A stretch of 64,000 bases of DNA from the NCBI RefSeq assembly GCF_014699055.1, contig NZ_JACXAC010000005.1, positions 310,001-374,000 of the forward strand. Reading direction: 5' to 3'. Source of the DNA: Hymenobacter armeniacus (GTDB taxonomy: Bacteria; Bacteroidota; Bacteroidia; Cytophagales; Hymenobacteraceae). Positions 1-7,980 of this stretch are shown here, one piece after another; positions within the stretch are counted from its first letter, which is position 1; each line of letters begins with the position of its first letter. The notes beneath the pieces were generated by a model. The model did not search any database. It had not been told where the DNA came from and saw only the letters and a list, made by a program, of their open reading frames with translations. A program made the position numbers and the translations under genes.

Positions 1-128
1 GGCCCTGTCAGGTATCGGCTGTGGCGGGCCGTTGCCGGGCAGGACAGCACAGGAGAATTGGCGTTTAAGCGGCTTCTACCTTGGCCTGCCACGCCGGTGA
101 CTCCGCCGGGCGGCTATTCCCACCCACC

Positions 129-1481
129 ATGCTTCTCCGCTCTTTGTTGGTCAGTGCCTGCGCGCCGGCCCTGTTGCTGCTTGCTGCGCCTGCTCACGCG
201 CAGGTAAAAACCAACGACACCACCACGCCGCTGCACCTGCTCAAACCCGACTACCCCGTGCCCTACGGCCAGACCAAAGCCGAGGACGTGAAGCTGGTGC
301 TCGACCGCGTGTACGCTTACCTCAACGCCGCCACGCCCGCCGAGCTGGTCGATAAAAAGACCAACGCGCCCATCACCGACCGCCGGAAATTCAACCCTGA
401 CGCCATCATCAAGCCCGGCGACTTCCGCCTCACCAGCTACGAGTGGGGTGTGACCTACGCCGGCATGCTGCGCGCCTCCGAAACCACCGGCGACCCCAAA
501 TTCGCGGCCTACACCCGCAGCCGCCTCGCCTTTCTGGGCGAGCTGGTGCCCTACTTCCAGGCCTACCAAACCCAGCACCCCGAAGTGGCCACGCCCGTGC
601 GCTCGGTGCTGCAGCCGCACGCCCTGGACGATGCCGGCGCCATCTGTGCGGCCATGATAAAAACCCAGCGCCTCGACCCCAAAGCAAACCTGCGGCCGAT
701 GATTGACAACTTCGTCAAGTACATCATGACCAAGGAATTCCGCCTGCCCGATGGCACGCTGGCCCGCAACCGCCCCCAGCCCAACACCCTCTGGCTCGAC
801 GACCTGTTTATGAGCATCCCGGCCCTGGCCCAGATGGGCAAGCTCACCGGCGAGGCCCGCTACTACGACGAGGCCGTGAAGCAACTCACGCAGTTTGCCC
901 CGCGCATGTTCGACCGGCAAAAGGGCCTCTACATGCACGGCTGGGTGCAGGGCATGGCCGAGCACCCCGAGTTCCACTGGGCCCGCGCCAACGGCTGGGC
1001 CATCCTCACCACCGTGGAACTGCTCGACGTGCTGCCCGCCGACCACCCCGGCCGCCCGGCCGTGCTGGAGCTGCTCCGCGCCCACGCCCGCGGCCTGGCC
1101 GCCCAGCAAAGCGGCTCCGGCTTCTGGCACCAGCTCCTCGACCGCCCCGACAGCTACCTCGAAACCTCGGCCACGGCCATCTACGCCTACGCCATCGCCC
1201 ACGCCGTGAACCAGGGCTGGCTGGATGCCCAGGCCTACGGCCCCATGGCCCTGCTGGCCTGGAACGCCGTGAGCACCAAAGTTAACAAGCAGGGCCAGGT
1301 CGAAGGCACCTGCGTGGGCACCGGCATGGGCTTCGACCCCGCCTTCTACTACTACCGCCCCGTGAACGTGTACGCCGCCCACGGCTACGGCCCCGTGCTG
1401 CTGGCCGGCGCCGAAATCACCCAGTTGCTCAAGCAGCACCCGTATGGCATCAACGACAGCTCGGTGCAGATTGTGAAGTAG
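129..1481 (+). CDS. GH105 unsaturated rhamnogalacturonyl hydrolase
   Basis: 450-residue exported protein of the GH88/GH105 (YteR-like) family, which removes the unsaturated uronic acid left at the non-reducing end of oligosaccharides after pectin or rhamnogalacturonan lyase cleavage. Visible features are a signal peptide (MLLRSLLVSACAP..., cleavage near AHAQ), the DDLFM stretch at about residue 224 that carries the family's catalytic Asp, an HWARANGW motif near 283-290, and a C-terminal VYAAHGYGPVLLAG helix typical of the alpha/alpha barrel. An in-frame TTG lies 48 nt upstream, but ATG 129 places the signal peptide at the N-terminus. It leads the pectin-degradation block although it is on the opposite strand from most of it. 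Substrate (rhamnogalacturonan or another uronide) is inferred from context. Confidence 0.85.
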   Translation: MLLRSLLVSACAPALLLLAAPAHAQVKTNDTTTPLHLLKPDYPVPYGQTKAEDVKLVLDRVYAYLNAATPAELVDKKTNAPITDRRKFNPDAIIKPGDFRLTSYEWGVTYAGMLRASETTGDPKFAAYTRSRLAFLGELVPYFQAYQTQHPEVATPVRSVLQPHALDDAGAICAAMIKTQRLDPKANLRPMIDNFVKYIMTKEFRLPDGTLARNRPQPNTLWLDDLFMSIPALAQMGKLTGEARYYDEAVKQLTQFAPRMFDRQKGLYMHGWVQGMAEHPEFHWARANGWAILTTVELLDVLPADHPGRPAVLELLRAHARGLAAQQSGSGFWHQLLDRPDSYLETSATAIYAYAIAHAVNQGWLDAQAYGPMALLAWNAVSTKVNKQGQVEGTCVGTGMGFDPAFYYYRPVNVYAAHGYGPVLLAGAEITQLLKQHPYGINDSSVQIVK

Positions 1482-1580
1482 GCGGCGAAGGTTGTAGATG
1501 ATGGGCAGACTGTTCGGCCATAAGCGAAGCAAACAATTAATCTCATTGGCTTCCGTTGGCCACTCATAGAAGAGAACCTT

Positions 1581-1973
1581 ATGGAATCTGTCTCCTCAGA
1601 ACAAACAATAAGCCCGTACGAGCCAACTGGGCGTAGAATCAGCATTTGGCTGTGGATTTTGGCTTCCTGTTCGGCAGGTTACGCGCTAGCATGCACAGGC
1701 TTTTATTTCCAGTATTACGTCACATACGGCTTCTTTCCTCATCCCGACTCACAGCCCGAAGCCACACAAGTTAATTTTCCTCTGCTTAACGGCGCAATCG
1801 TATTGCTGCTACTGGCTCAATTTATTACTGTACCCTTGTCTTTAGTTGTTTTAGGGTATGCACGCAGCAGAAAGACTAGGTTGAGTATTCTTGTTCGTCT
1901 GTACATCTGGACCGCTTTGGGAGCCGCTTTTATTGCTACCTATGGCGGTTTTCTGGACTGGTTCTTTGATTAA
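1581..1973 (+). CDS. Small membrane protein, unknown
   Basis: 130-residue protein with three probable membrane helices (about residues 22-48, 70-95 and 108-128) and a soluble polar N-terminus. I do not recognise a family. Its base composition is clearly lower in GC than the neighbouring genes (many A/T third positions, AAT/TTT/TTA codons), which suggests recent acquisition or weak selection. It sits alone between the GH105 gene and the SGNH gene, with an AT-rich flank on each side and no obvious operon partner. Confidence 0.6.
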   Translation: MESVSSEQTISPYEPTGRRISIWLWILASCSAGYALACTGFYFQYYVTYGFFPHPDSQPEATQVNFPLLNGAIVLLLLAQFITVPLSLVVLGYARSRKTRLSILVRLYIWTALGAAFIATYGGFLDWFFD

Positions 1974-2021
1974 CTGTAGTAATCAGTTTTGTTGATATGG
2001 GCATGTTTTAGACTAGAAGCC

Positions 2022-2098
2022 GCCTCACTTCACGGCCACATCCCACACCTTAGCCATGCGGGCCTTGCCGGCCGGGCCTTTCACGCTCAGCACCTCCC
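2022..2098 (-). pseudogene. Remnant 3' end of a second PKD-domain protein gene
   Basis: On the minus strand this stretch encodes about 23 residues ending GPAGKARMAKVWDVAVK and a TGA stop, nearly the same as the C-terminus of the PKD protein that ends at 2982 (GPAGKARMAKLWDVAVK). The nucleotide match with 2979-3055 is roughly 80-85% by eye and keeps the reading frame and stop. The similarity ends abruptly just before the divergent SGNH start codon at 2102. It therefore looks like the surviving tail of a duplicated paralog whose body was replaced by the SGNH gene. Confidence 0.75.
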
Positions 2099-2101
2099 GA
2101 C

Positions 2102-2785
2102 ATGAAAAAGCTTCTCCTGTTTCTGTTGCTTCTGCCGGCCCTGCTGCCCGCGCAAACCCCGGTGGCGGCGGACAAGCCCCTCAACATCTTCACCCTGGGC
2201 GACAGCAACGGCACGTTTCCCCAGAGCTGGCCCAAGCAGCTGGAGCTGGCCCTGCCCCGGGCGCAGGTCTTCAACCTCAGCAAATCGGGCCGCACCATCG
2301 GGTTCGTGAACAACGGCGACAGTACCTTGAATTCGCTGCTGGTCATCGACGAAAACCTGCGCAAAGCCGCCGAGTTTACCAAGGACCGGCCGTTCGATTT
2401 CGTGGTGCTGGAGCTGGGCACCAACGACGCCAAAGCCGTTTTTGCTGACCGCCAACGAGAAGTCCCGGCCAACCTGGAAACCCTCCTCAAGAAGATTAAA
2501 AACTGCCCATATCCCGCCATCAGCAAAGCTCGGATTATCATCATCTCCCCGCCGCCCTACGGCACCAAAGCCGAAGCCTTGCCCAAATACCAGGGCGGCA
2601 ACGCGCGGGTGCGCAACATGGCTGACGCTTTCCAGCAGGTGGCAAAACGGACCCATTCTCAGTTCGTGAATGGCTACAACACGCCGGGCCTCGATATCAA
2701 CACTATGACTGCTGACGGCCTGCACCTGGACGCTACTGCTTCTCAGTTGCTGGTGGCACCAGTGCTGGTCATTATGGGGCGGTAG
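2102..2785 (+). CDS. SGNH/GDSL-type hydrolase (probable esterase)
   Basis: 227-residue exported protein. The signal peptide is MKKLLLFLLLLPALLPAQ. Block I is TLGDSNGT near residue 35 with the nucleophile Ser, block III is ELGTNDA near residue 116, and block V is DGLHLD near residue 210 with the Asp/His pair. This is the standard SGNH arrangement. SGNH proteins in pectin loci are often acetylesterases acting on rhamnogalacturonan or acetylated sugars, and that role is inferred here only from the neighbours. The gene begins exactly where the paralog remnant at 2022-2098 stops, and it converges with the PKD protein gene across a palindromic repeat. Confidence 0.8.
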   Translation: MKKLLLFLLLLPALLPAQTPVAADKPLNIFTLGDSNGTFPQSWPKQLELALPRAQVFNLSKSGRTIGFVNNGDSTLNSLLVIDENLRKAAEFTKDRPFDFVVLELGTNDAKAVFADRQREVPANLETLLKKIKNCPYPAISKARIIIISPPPYGTKAEALPKYQGGNARVRNMADAFQQVAKRTHSQFVNGYNTPGLDINTMTADGLHLDATASQLLVAPVLVIMGR

Positions 2786-2822
2786 GGTTAATCGTCTTAG
2801 AACGGAGTAAGGGAAACCTGAA

Positions 2823-2957
2823 ACGGTCATGCTGAGCGCAGTCGAAGCATCTCTACCGCTTTGCCTGGCGTGACGCCTCACCCCCGGCCCCTCTCCCAAG
2901 GGAGAGGGGAGCCAAGTGAAGCGGTAAAGATGTTTCGACTGCGCTCAGCATGACGGT
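2823..2957. repeat. Family A palindromic repeat, with nested family B core
   Basis: The arms 2823-2861 and 2919-2957 are inverted copies with only a few mismatches, built around GTCATGCTGAGCGCAGTCGA. Inside the loop lies a different palindrome, a 10-bp arm pair CCCCTCTCCC / GGGAGAGGGG at 2888-2909, matching the core of the element at 6373-6396. It separates two convergent genes and could also fold as a bidirectional transcript end. No transposase gene is in the window, so mobility, if any, would need a RAYT-type or other enzyme elsewhere. Confidence 0.85.
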
Positions 2958-2981
2958 CTAATGACGTTCTAAAATTTTGCC

Positions 2982-4067
2982 TCACTTCACCGCCACGTCC
3001 CAGAGCTTGGCCATGCGGGCTTTGCCGGCGGGGCCTTCCACGTCGAGCACCACGAGGTACTTGCCGGCGTCTTTGTAGCGGTGCACCGGGCTGGGCTCGG
3101 TGGAGGTGGTGCCGTCGCCGAAATCCCAGTGCCAGCGCTTGATGGGGCCGCGGCTTTCGTCGCGGAACGTGACCTGGCGGCGGGCCATGTCCGTGACCTG
3201 AAACGACCATTGGGCCGCCAGTTTCGGCAGGTATTGCGCGGACAGCGGTAGCAGCGTGAACACGGTGCCCAGGCTGGAATTGCCGTACATCTTGTGGTTC
3301 TTCGACAGGTTCCAGAAGCCTTTTTTGCTTTCGTCCTGCACATCGTCGTAGTCAATTACGGCCCAGGTGAGGCCGATTTTCTTGCCCTCCGTCAGCACCG
3401 ATTCCACGGCGCGAGCGGGGCCCTCGGCGCCGGCGTAGTCGAAGGGCGTAATCCAGAACTCGGCCGTGAGCTTGCCGGGTTGGCCGGGCCGGAAGTCGTA
3501 GCTGTAGGCGATGTTGGAGTAGGGCAGGCGCTTTATCCAGGGCTGGCTGCCCCAGGCCAGGGCCCAGTCCTTGCCCTCGGCGGGCATGAAAATGTGGTAG
3601 TTCTGGGCGTGCACGCCGTGGAAGGCAAAGTAGCGCTCCATCAGCGGCAACTCCTGGTTGGGGTGCTGCTCGGCGATGAGCGGGCCGCCGGAGAGGTCGC
3701 CGTCCACGATGATTTCGAAGGTGTCGTTGTGCAGGCCGGGCTGGCTGAAATCCCAGTAGTCGTCGGTGGCCTCGTAGAGGAAGTAGAGCCGGTTGAGGCC
3801 CGCTACCCAGGCCACGCGCACCTTCACATCGAGATTGGTGGAATCGGCTTTGGGGTAGTGGCCGGAGTCGTCGCGCAACTGGTCGGTGCCCACGATGTAT
3901 TCCTTCGGGAACGTGGCCCAGTCGTCGGCCTTGCCGTCAACGCGCGGAATCATGTTGGCCGGGAATTGGTAGATTTTGAAGCCCCGGTCTTCCTGGGCGC
4001 GGGCAGCGGGGTGGATGCCGCAGAGGAGCAGCAACAACAGGCCGAAACCACGAAAGCAGCACGTCAT
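2982..4067 (-). CDS. Secreted sugar-binding (CBM9-like) and PKD-domain protein
   Basis: 361-residue exported protein. After the signal peptide (MTCCFRGFGLLLLLLCG..., cleavage near ARAQ) comes a domain resembling family 9 carbohydrate-binding or DOMON-like beta sandwiches (IPRVDGKADDW..., YFLYEATDDYWDFS, NDTFEIIVDGD). A PKD domain follows at about residues 290-361 with the hallmark WHWDFGDGTTSTEPSPVHRY. The frame runs open upstream to 4196, but those codons lie in a palindromic repeat. ATG 4067 is the only start that puts the signal peptide first, and this ATG is itself part of the repeat (CAGCATGACG). Probably a surface glycan-binding accessory of the pectin block. No catalytic motif was recognised. 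Confidence 0.75.
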   Translation of the reverse strand: MTCCFRGFGLLLLLLCGIHPAARAQEDRGFKIYQFPANMIPRVDGKADDWATFPKEYIVGTDQLRDDSGHYPKADSTNLDVKVRVAWVAGLNRLYFLYEATDDYWDFSQPGLHNDTFEIIVDGDLSGGPLIAEQHPNQELPLMERYFAFHGVHAQNYHIFMPAEGKDWALAWGSQPWIKRLPYSNIAYSYDFRPGQPGKLTAEFWITPFDYAGAEGPARAVESVLTEGKKIGLTWAVIDYDDVQDESKKGFWNLSKNHKMYGNSSLGTVFTLLPLSAQYLPKLAAQWSFQVTDMARRQVTFRDESRGPIKRWHWDFGDGTTSTEPSPVHRYKDAGKYLVVLDVEGPAGKARMAKLWDVAVK

Positions 4068-4168
4068 GCTGAGCGAAGCCGAAGCATCTCTCCTGCAATA
4101 GTAACCGAATCGAATCAACGAAGTGGCAGAAATGCTTCGGCTTCGCTGCGCTGCGCTCAGCATGACGT
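4061..4168. repeat. Family A palindromic repeat
   Basis: The inverted arms start at 4061 (ACGTCATGCTGAGCGAAGCC) and end at about 4168, with the same consensus as 2823-2957 and 33551-33643. The right arm carries a small CTGCG tandem slip. It lies between the GH42 gene and the PKD gene, which are co-directional, and its proximal arm supplies the PKD gene's start codon. Confidence 0.8.
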
Positions 4169-4209
4169 TCGGTGTGGGATGATGGGCTGTTTGCATGGCG
4201 TTTTAATGA

Positions 4210-6309
4210 TTATTCCTGCCACACCACCACGCCCGCCGGCTGCAGCACCTTCTCGCCAACCAGCACCTTGGCCCCGGCCGGCACGGCCACGGTATACGGC
4301 TTTTCGCCGTAGTTCACGCCCACCCAAAACCCGTCGCGCCAGTCCAGCATCACGCCGTCGGGCAGGTTTTCGATGGCGATGCCCGCCCGCTCATACACCC
4401 GGCGGATGACCTCCTTCTCCAGGGCGCCGTCGTCGGTGTCGGGGCCCACGTAGGTGACGGTGCCCTTGCCCAGCCGGCGCGACACCACGGCCGCCTTGCC
4501 GCTGTAGAACTGGTTCGAGTAGGTGGCCCAGACCTCGGTGCCGGGCTGGGGCTCCAGCACGTCGGCCCAGTTGTTCCATTTGTAGGTTTTGCCGTTGGCC
4601 TCCACGGTGCCCGCCACCCAGCTCGGCAGCAGGTCGTACATCGAAATGCCGGCCCCGATGAGGTCGTGAATCGGCTCGGCCCACTTGGCTTCCCAAAGCT
4701 TGCCGGTGCGCTCTTTCTGGCCGGTGCGGGCGCTCAGGATGAGGTGGCCGCCCTGCTCCACGTACTGCTTCCAGCGCGCCACCAGGGGCCGGTCGAGCAG
4801 CTCGTAGGCGGGCGCCACCAGCACGGGGTAGCGCGCGAAATCTTTGGCTTCGGTGATGACGTCGACCGGGGCGCCGGCCTGCTTCAGGGCGCCGTAGTAG
4901 TGCTTGAGGTGCAGCATGAAGCTCCACTGGTCGGTTTGGGGCTGGTTGTCCATCTCCCAGCGGTTGTCGGCGTTGTAGAGCACGGCGGCTTGGCGGCGGC
5001 GGTAGGCCGCGGGCACGGGGGCCTTGGGGGTGTACTGCTGCTGCACCTGCTTCAGCTCCTTGATGACCCGGATGTATTCCTGCCCGCTGGTGCTCGGCGT
5101 CACGCCGTCGGTGCCGATGATGCCGTAGTGGTACTGCTCGCCGCCGGTCAGCGGCTGGCGAAAGCGGTAGTTGCACACGAAACGGTTGCCGCCCGCGAAG
5201 GCGTGCCAAATCCACATGCGCACCGCCCCGGGCAGCGGCTGGGGGTTGAATTTGCCCCAGTTCACCTGACCCGGCTGCAGCTCCATCACGCCGGTGGTGC
5301 CGTTGAAGGACCGAAACAGGTCGTTGGCGAAGGCAATGCTGGTGGCCGAGCCCAGCCGGAAGCCCTGCGGCCCCGTGCCGTTGTCGTAGCCCGCCACCAG
5401 GTACTTGGTGTAGGTCAGGAAGTCGAGGCCCGTGATGCGGGTGGGGTCCACGTCCACGTGCTCGGGCATGAGGTTGGTAGTAATCCACTGGCTGGGCGCC
5501 AGGTATTTGCGCAGGATGGTGTACTGCGCGCTCAGAAAGTCGTTGGCCTCGTCGGCCGAAAACCGCTTGAAATCCAGCACGGCGTGCGGGCTGGGCTGGG
5601 CAATCAATTCCTTCTGGTTCGGAATGAGCACCTGGGCGAAATCGTTGTAGCGAATGCTCCAGAAGGCCGTGCCCCAGGCCTGGTTCAGGGCGTCGAGGGT
5701 TTGGTATTTGGCTTGCAGCCAGCGCCGGAAGCTGGCCTGCGCGGCCGGGCTGTAGTCGTACTGCCCGTAGTGCGAAGGCTCGTTATCCAGCTGCCAGCCC
5801 CAGATGCGCTTGTCCTGGCCGTAGTGCTTGCCAATGGCCTCCACCATGCGCGCCACGTACTGCCGGTAAACGGGGCTCGACCACGAAATCTGCTGGCGCG
5901 AGCCGTGCTGCATGGTGCGGCCCTCGGCGTTCACCATCAGGATTTCGGGGTGCTGCTGGGCCAGCCAGGCCGGCGGCGTGGGCGTGGAAGTGCACATGAT
6001 GACTTTGATGCCGTTCTGGTGGGCCAATCCCACCGCCTCGTCGAGCCAGGCAAAGTCGAACTTGCCTTCCTCGGGCTCAATAAACGACCAGGCAAACTCG
6101 CCAAAGTGCGTAAACTGAAACCCCACCTCGGCCATCTTCTTGATGTCGCGCGCCCAGTTGTCGTGCGGCCACTGCTCGGGGTAGTAGTAGCTGCCGATGC
6201 TCATCAGCTCCGCGTTGTTGAAGAACCGCGGCTTGGGCTGGGCTTGCGCAGCGGCGGAGGTTGCCGTGGCCAGGCAGAGCGCTAGGGCCCAAAGGGTGAA
6301 TTTTTTCAT
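4210..6309 (-). CDS. GH42 beta-galactosidase, exported
   Basis: 699-residue glycoside hydrolase family 42 enzyme that removes beta-linked galactose, in this context probably from galactan side chains of rhamnogalacturonan I. The signal peptide is MKKFTLWALALCLATATSAAAQ. The acid/base Glu is E177 in WQLDNEP and the nucleophile is E343 in GVMELQPGQVNW, both in the expected TIM-barrel context. A trimerisation-like domain follows (AVLYNADNRWEMD..., VAPAYELLDRPLV). ATG 6309 is chosen because upstream in-frame codons run into the repeat at 6357-6486. It is on the same strand as PL22 upstream and the PKD gene downstream, each separated by a palindromic element. Confidence 0.9.
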   Translation of the reverse strand: MKKFTLWALALCLATATSAAAQAQPKPRFFNNAELMSIGSYYYPEQWPHDNWARDIKKMAEVGFQFTHFGEFAWSFIEPEEGKFDFAWLDEAVGLAHQNGIKVIMCTSTPTPPAWLAQQHPEILMVNAEGRTMQHGSRQQISWSSPVYRQYVARMVEAIGKHYGQDKRIWGWQLDNEPSHYGQYDYSPAAQASFRRWLQAKYQTLDALNQAWGTAFWSIRYNDFAQVLIPNQKELIAQPSPHAVLDFKRFSADEANDFLSAQYTILRKYLAPSQWITTNLMPEHVDVDPTRITGLDFLTYTKYLVAGYDNGTGPQGFRLGSATSIAFANDLFRSFNGTTGVMELQPGQVNWGKFNPQPLPGAVRMWIWHAFAGGNRFVCNYRFRQPLTGGEQYHYGIIGTDGVTPSTSGQEYIRVIKELKQVQQQYTPKAPVPAAYRRRQAAVLYNADNRWEMDNQPQTDQWSFMLHLKHYYGALKQAGAPVDVITEAKDFARYPVLVAPAYELLDRPLVARWKQYVEQGGHLILSARTGQKERTGKLWEAKWAEPIHDLIGAGISMYDLLPSWVAGTVEANGKTYKWNNWADVLEPQPGTEVWATYSNQFYSGKAAVVSRRLGKGTVTYVGPDTDDGALEKEVIRRVYERAGIAIENLPDGVMLDWRDGFWVGVNYGEKPYTVAVPAGAKVLVGEKVLQPAGVVVWQE

Positions 6310-6356
6310 ATAAAGTATGGTGGTTGGCCTCTGCATTGACATAGTGGTTCTGAGGG

Positions 6357-6486
6357 GCGCCTCACCCCCTGACCCCCTCTCCCGAGGGAGAGGGGGCACC
6401 AGTATTGCGCTTTTACAGAAATCGGCTGGCTCCCTTCTCCCATGGGCTTCGCGCTTCAAGCGAACCGGGGCCGGGGGTGAGGCGCA
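6357..6486. repeat. Family B palindromic repeat
   Basis: The outer arms GCGCCTCACCCCCTGACCCC (from 6357/6358) and its near-inverse ending about 6486 flank an inner perfect palindrome at 6373-6396 with 11-bp arms (CCCCCTCTCCC / GGGAGAGGGGG). The same inner core occurs at 2888-2909. It fills almost the whole gap between the PL22 and GH42 genes. Confidence 0.75.
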
Positions 6487-6488
6487 GG

Positions 6489-7832
6489 TTAATACTTCCG
6501 CTTCAGCCACTCCTGCGGCACGGGGATGATGCAGATGTTCATGCTCCGCCCATCGGCCGAGAGCATGGCCGATTGAATCTCAATCTTGGTGCCGTCGGGG
6601 CTCATGGTGGGGTGGGGGTGGTCGGCGGCAGTTTCCTTGTGGCCGGTGCTGAGCAAGCGCATTTCGCGGGTGTGCCGGTCGATGAGGTAGATGCTGCGCG
6701 AGAAGTCGTCGCCCACGGCCCAACGGCCGTCGGGCGAGCCGCTCACGTGCCAGAGGCCGCTGCCGCTGGGCGTCTGGCCCACGATGGTCATTTCGCGGGT
6801 GCGGTGGTTCACGATGCCCAGGCCGGTGGGCTTCTCGCGGGTGCCGGAGGGGCCCCAGGCGGCTTCCTGGCCGGGGTTGGCGCCGCTCACGGCCGAGCCG
6901 GCGGCCACTTCCTTGGTCGAGCCCGGGATTTTGCGGTGGCCCATGATGGCGATGGCCGTTTCGTCCTTCGATATCACGGCCTCGTGGGTCACCCACTCGG
7001 TTTCGGCTTCGGGGTAGAGGGGGCGCAGGCCGGTGCCGTCGGCTTGCACCGTCCAGGTGCGTTGGGGCGACTTCCCGCCGGTTTCCCAGCAAAACACGAT
7101 TTCGCCCGGTACCCAGGGGTTGGTCTGGATGTGCCCCACCTGAAACGGCACCGACACTACATATTTGATGGCACCCGTCTGCACGTTCATGGCCGCGATG
7201 CCGGCCGGCCCGGCGCCCATGTGGCGCGGCCCAAATTCGGCTTCCAGCTTGGTGCCGGGCGCGAGGTGGCGGGCGGCTTCGTCGCGGCCCACGCGGAAAT
7301 AGGCCCAGGTTTCGTCGCCATCGAGGGCCATGTCGCCGCCGGCCTGCAGCTCCGGCGGCGTGGTGCCGCAGATGCGCTGGTAGGCGCTGGCGGGCTGCAT
7401 CTTGCCAGCCTTGCTGTCGGCAAAAACTTTGGCCAAATCCACTTCCACAATCTGCACGCCGGCGGGCCGCTCCTTGCCTGCGCCCGGCAGGTTGCGCATG
7501 AAATACAGCTTCATGGCCTTGCGCGCCACGTTGAGCATGCCGGTGTAGCTGCCCTCGCTTACCTGCACGATGTCGCCGGTTTTCTCGTTCACGGCCAACG
7601 CTTCGTCCTTGGCCCGGTTCGAGCGGAAGATGAGCCACTGGCCGTCGGCGGTCCACTGGTTGTGGGTTTGGTAGATTTTGCTGTCGCCGGCCGACGTGCT
7701 GGTCAGGAAGGTGAGCAGGGTGCCCGTCACGGGGTCTTTCACCACCTTCTTCTCCGAGGGGAAACGTCGGCCGATTTGGGCCCGGGCGGTGCCGGCGAGG
7801 AGGAGGGCGACGAGAAGTAAAGCAGTTTTCAT
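6489..7832 (-). CDS. Oligogalacturonate lyase (PL22)
   Basis: 447-residue protein with a signal peptide (MKTALLLVALLLAGTARAQ) followed by TolB-like beta-propeller repeats (YQTHNQWTADGQWLIFRSN, WAVGDDFSRSIYLIDRHT, PHPTMSPDGTKIEIQS). This pattern fits family 22 pectate lyases, which cut unsaturated digalacturonate into keto-sugar monomers using metal-binding histidines on the propeller. The C-terminal HPHPTMSPDG carries candidate metal ligands. Family PL22 enzymes are often cytoplasmic; this one has an export signal, so periplasmic action is likely. It lies downstream of GH28 and probably acts on its products. Confidence 0.85.
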   Translation of the reverse strand: MKTALLLVALLLAGTARAQIGRRFPSEKKVVKDPVTGTLLTFLTSTSAGDSKIYQTHNQWTADGQWLIFRSNRAKDEALAVNEKTGDIVQVSEGSYTGMLNVARKAMKLYFMRNLPGAGKERPAGVQIVEVDLAKVFADSKAGKMQPASAYQRICGTTPPELQAGGDMALDGDETWAYFRVGRDEAARHLAPGTKLEAEFGPRHMGAGPAGIAAMNVQTGAIKYVVSVPFQVGHIQTNPWVPGEIVFCWETGGKSPQRTWTVQADGTGLRPLYPEAETEWVTHEAVISKDETAIAIMGHRKIPGSTKEVAAGSAVSGANPGQEAAWGPSGTREKPTGLGIVNHRTREMTIVGQTPSGSGLWHVSGSPDGRWAVGDDFSRSIYLIDRHTREMRLLSTGHKETAADHPHPTMSPDGTKIEIQSAMLSADGRSMNICIIPVPQEWLKRKY

Positions 7833-7863
7833 GGGCGGGTTTTAGAAGGGCGAATTGAACGCG

Positions 7864-7980
7864 GTAGAGACGCAATATTTTGCATCTTGTCGTTGCTGAT
7901 GGTGTTTGCTCTGAGCCATTTTAAGCAGGTGGAGCGGTCCCGGTCGTTCAACGACGAGACGCAAAATATTGCGTCTCTAC
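7864..7980. repeat. Family C palindromic repeat, supplies the GH28 stop codon
   Basis: The arms are 7864-7895 (GTAGAGACGCAATATTTTGC...) and 7949-7980 (...GCAAAATATTGCGTCTCTAC). The outer 20 bp are perfectly complementary. The second copy is at 31551-31679, where the middle of the arms differs but pairing is preserved. Read on the minus strand, the element's end AGGTAGAGACG contains the TAG that terminates the GH28 gene. Confidence 0.85.

Noticed and set aside
2823..2957. CRISPR-like repeat at the family A and B elements.
   Set aside because: The units are single dispersed palindromes, not evenly spaced direct repeats with spacers; no cas genes are present.
4068..4196. N-terminal extension of the PKD protein to 4196.
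   Set aside because: The 43 extra codons are the family A repeat read through; no signal or domain is encoded there.
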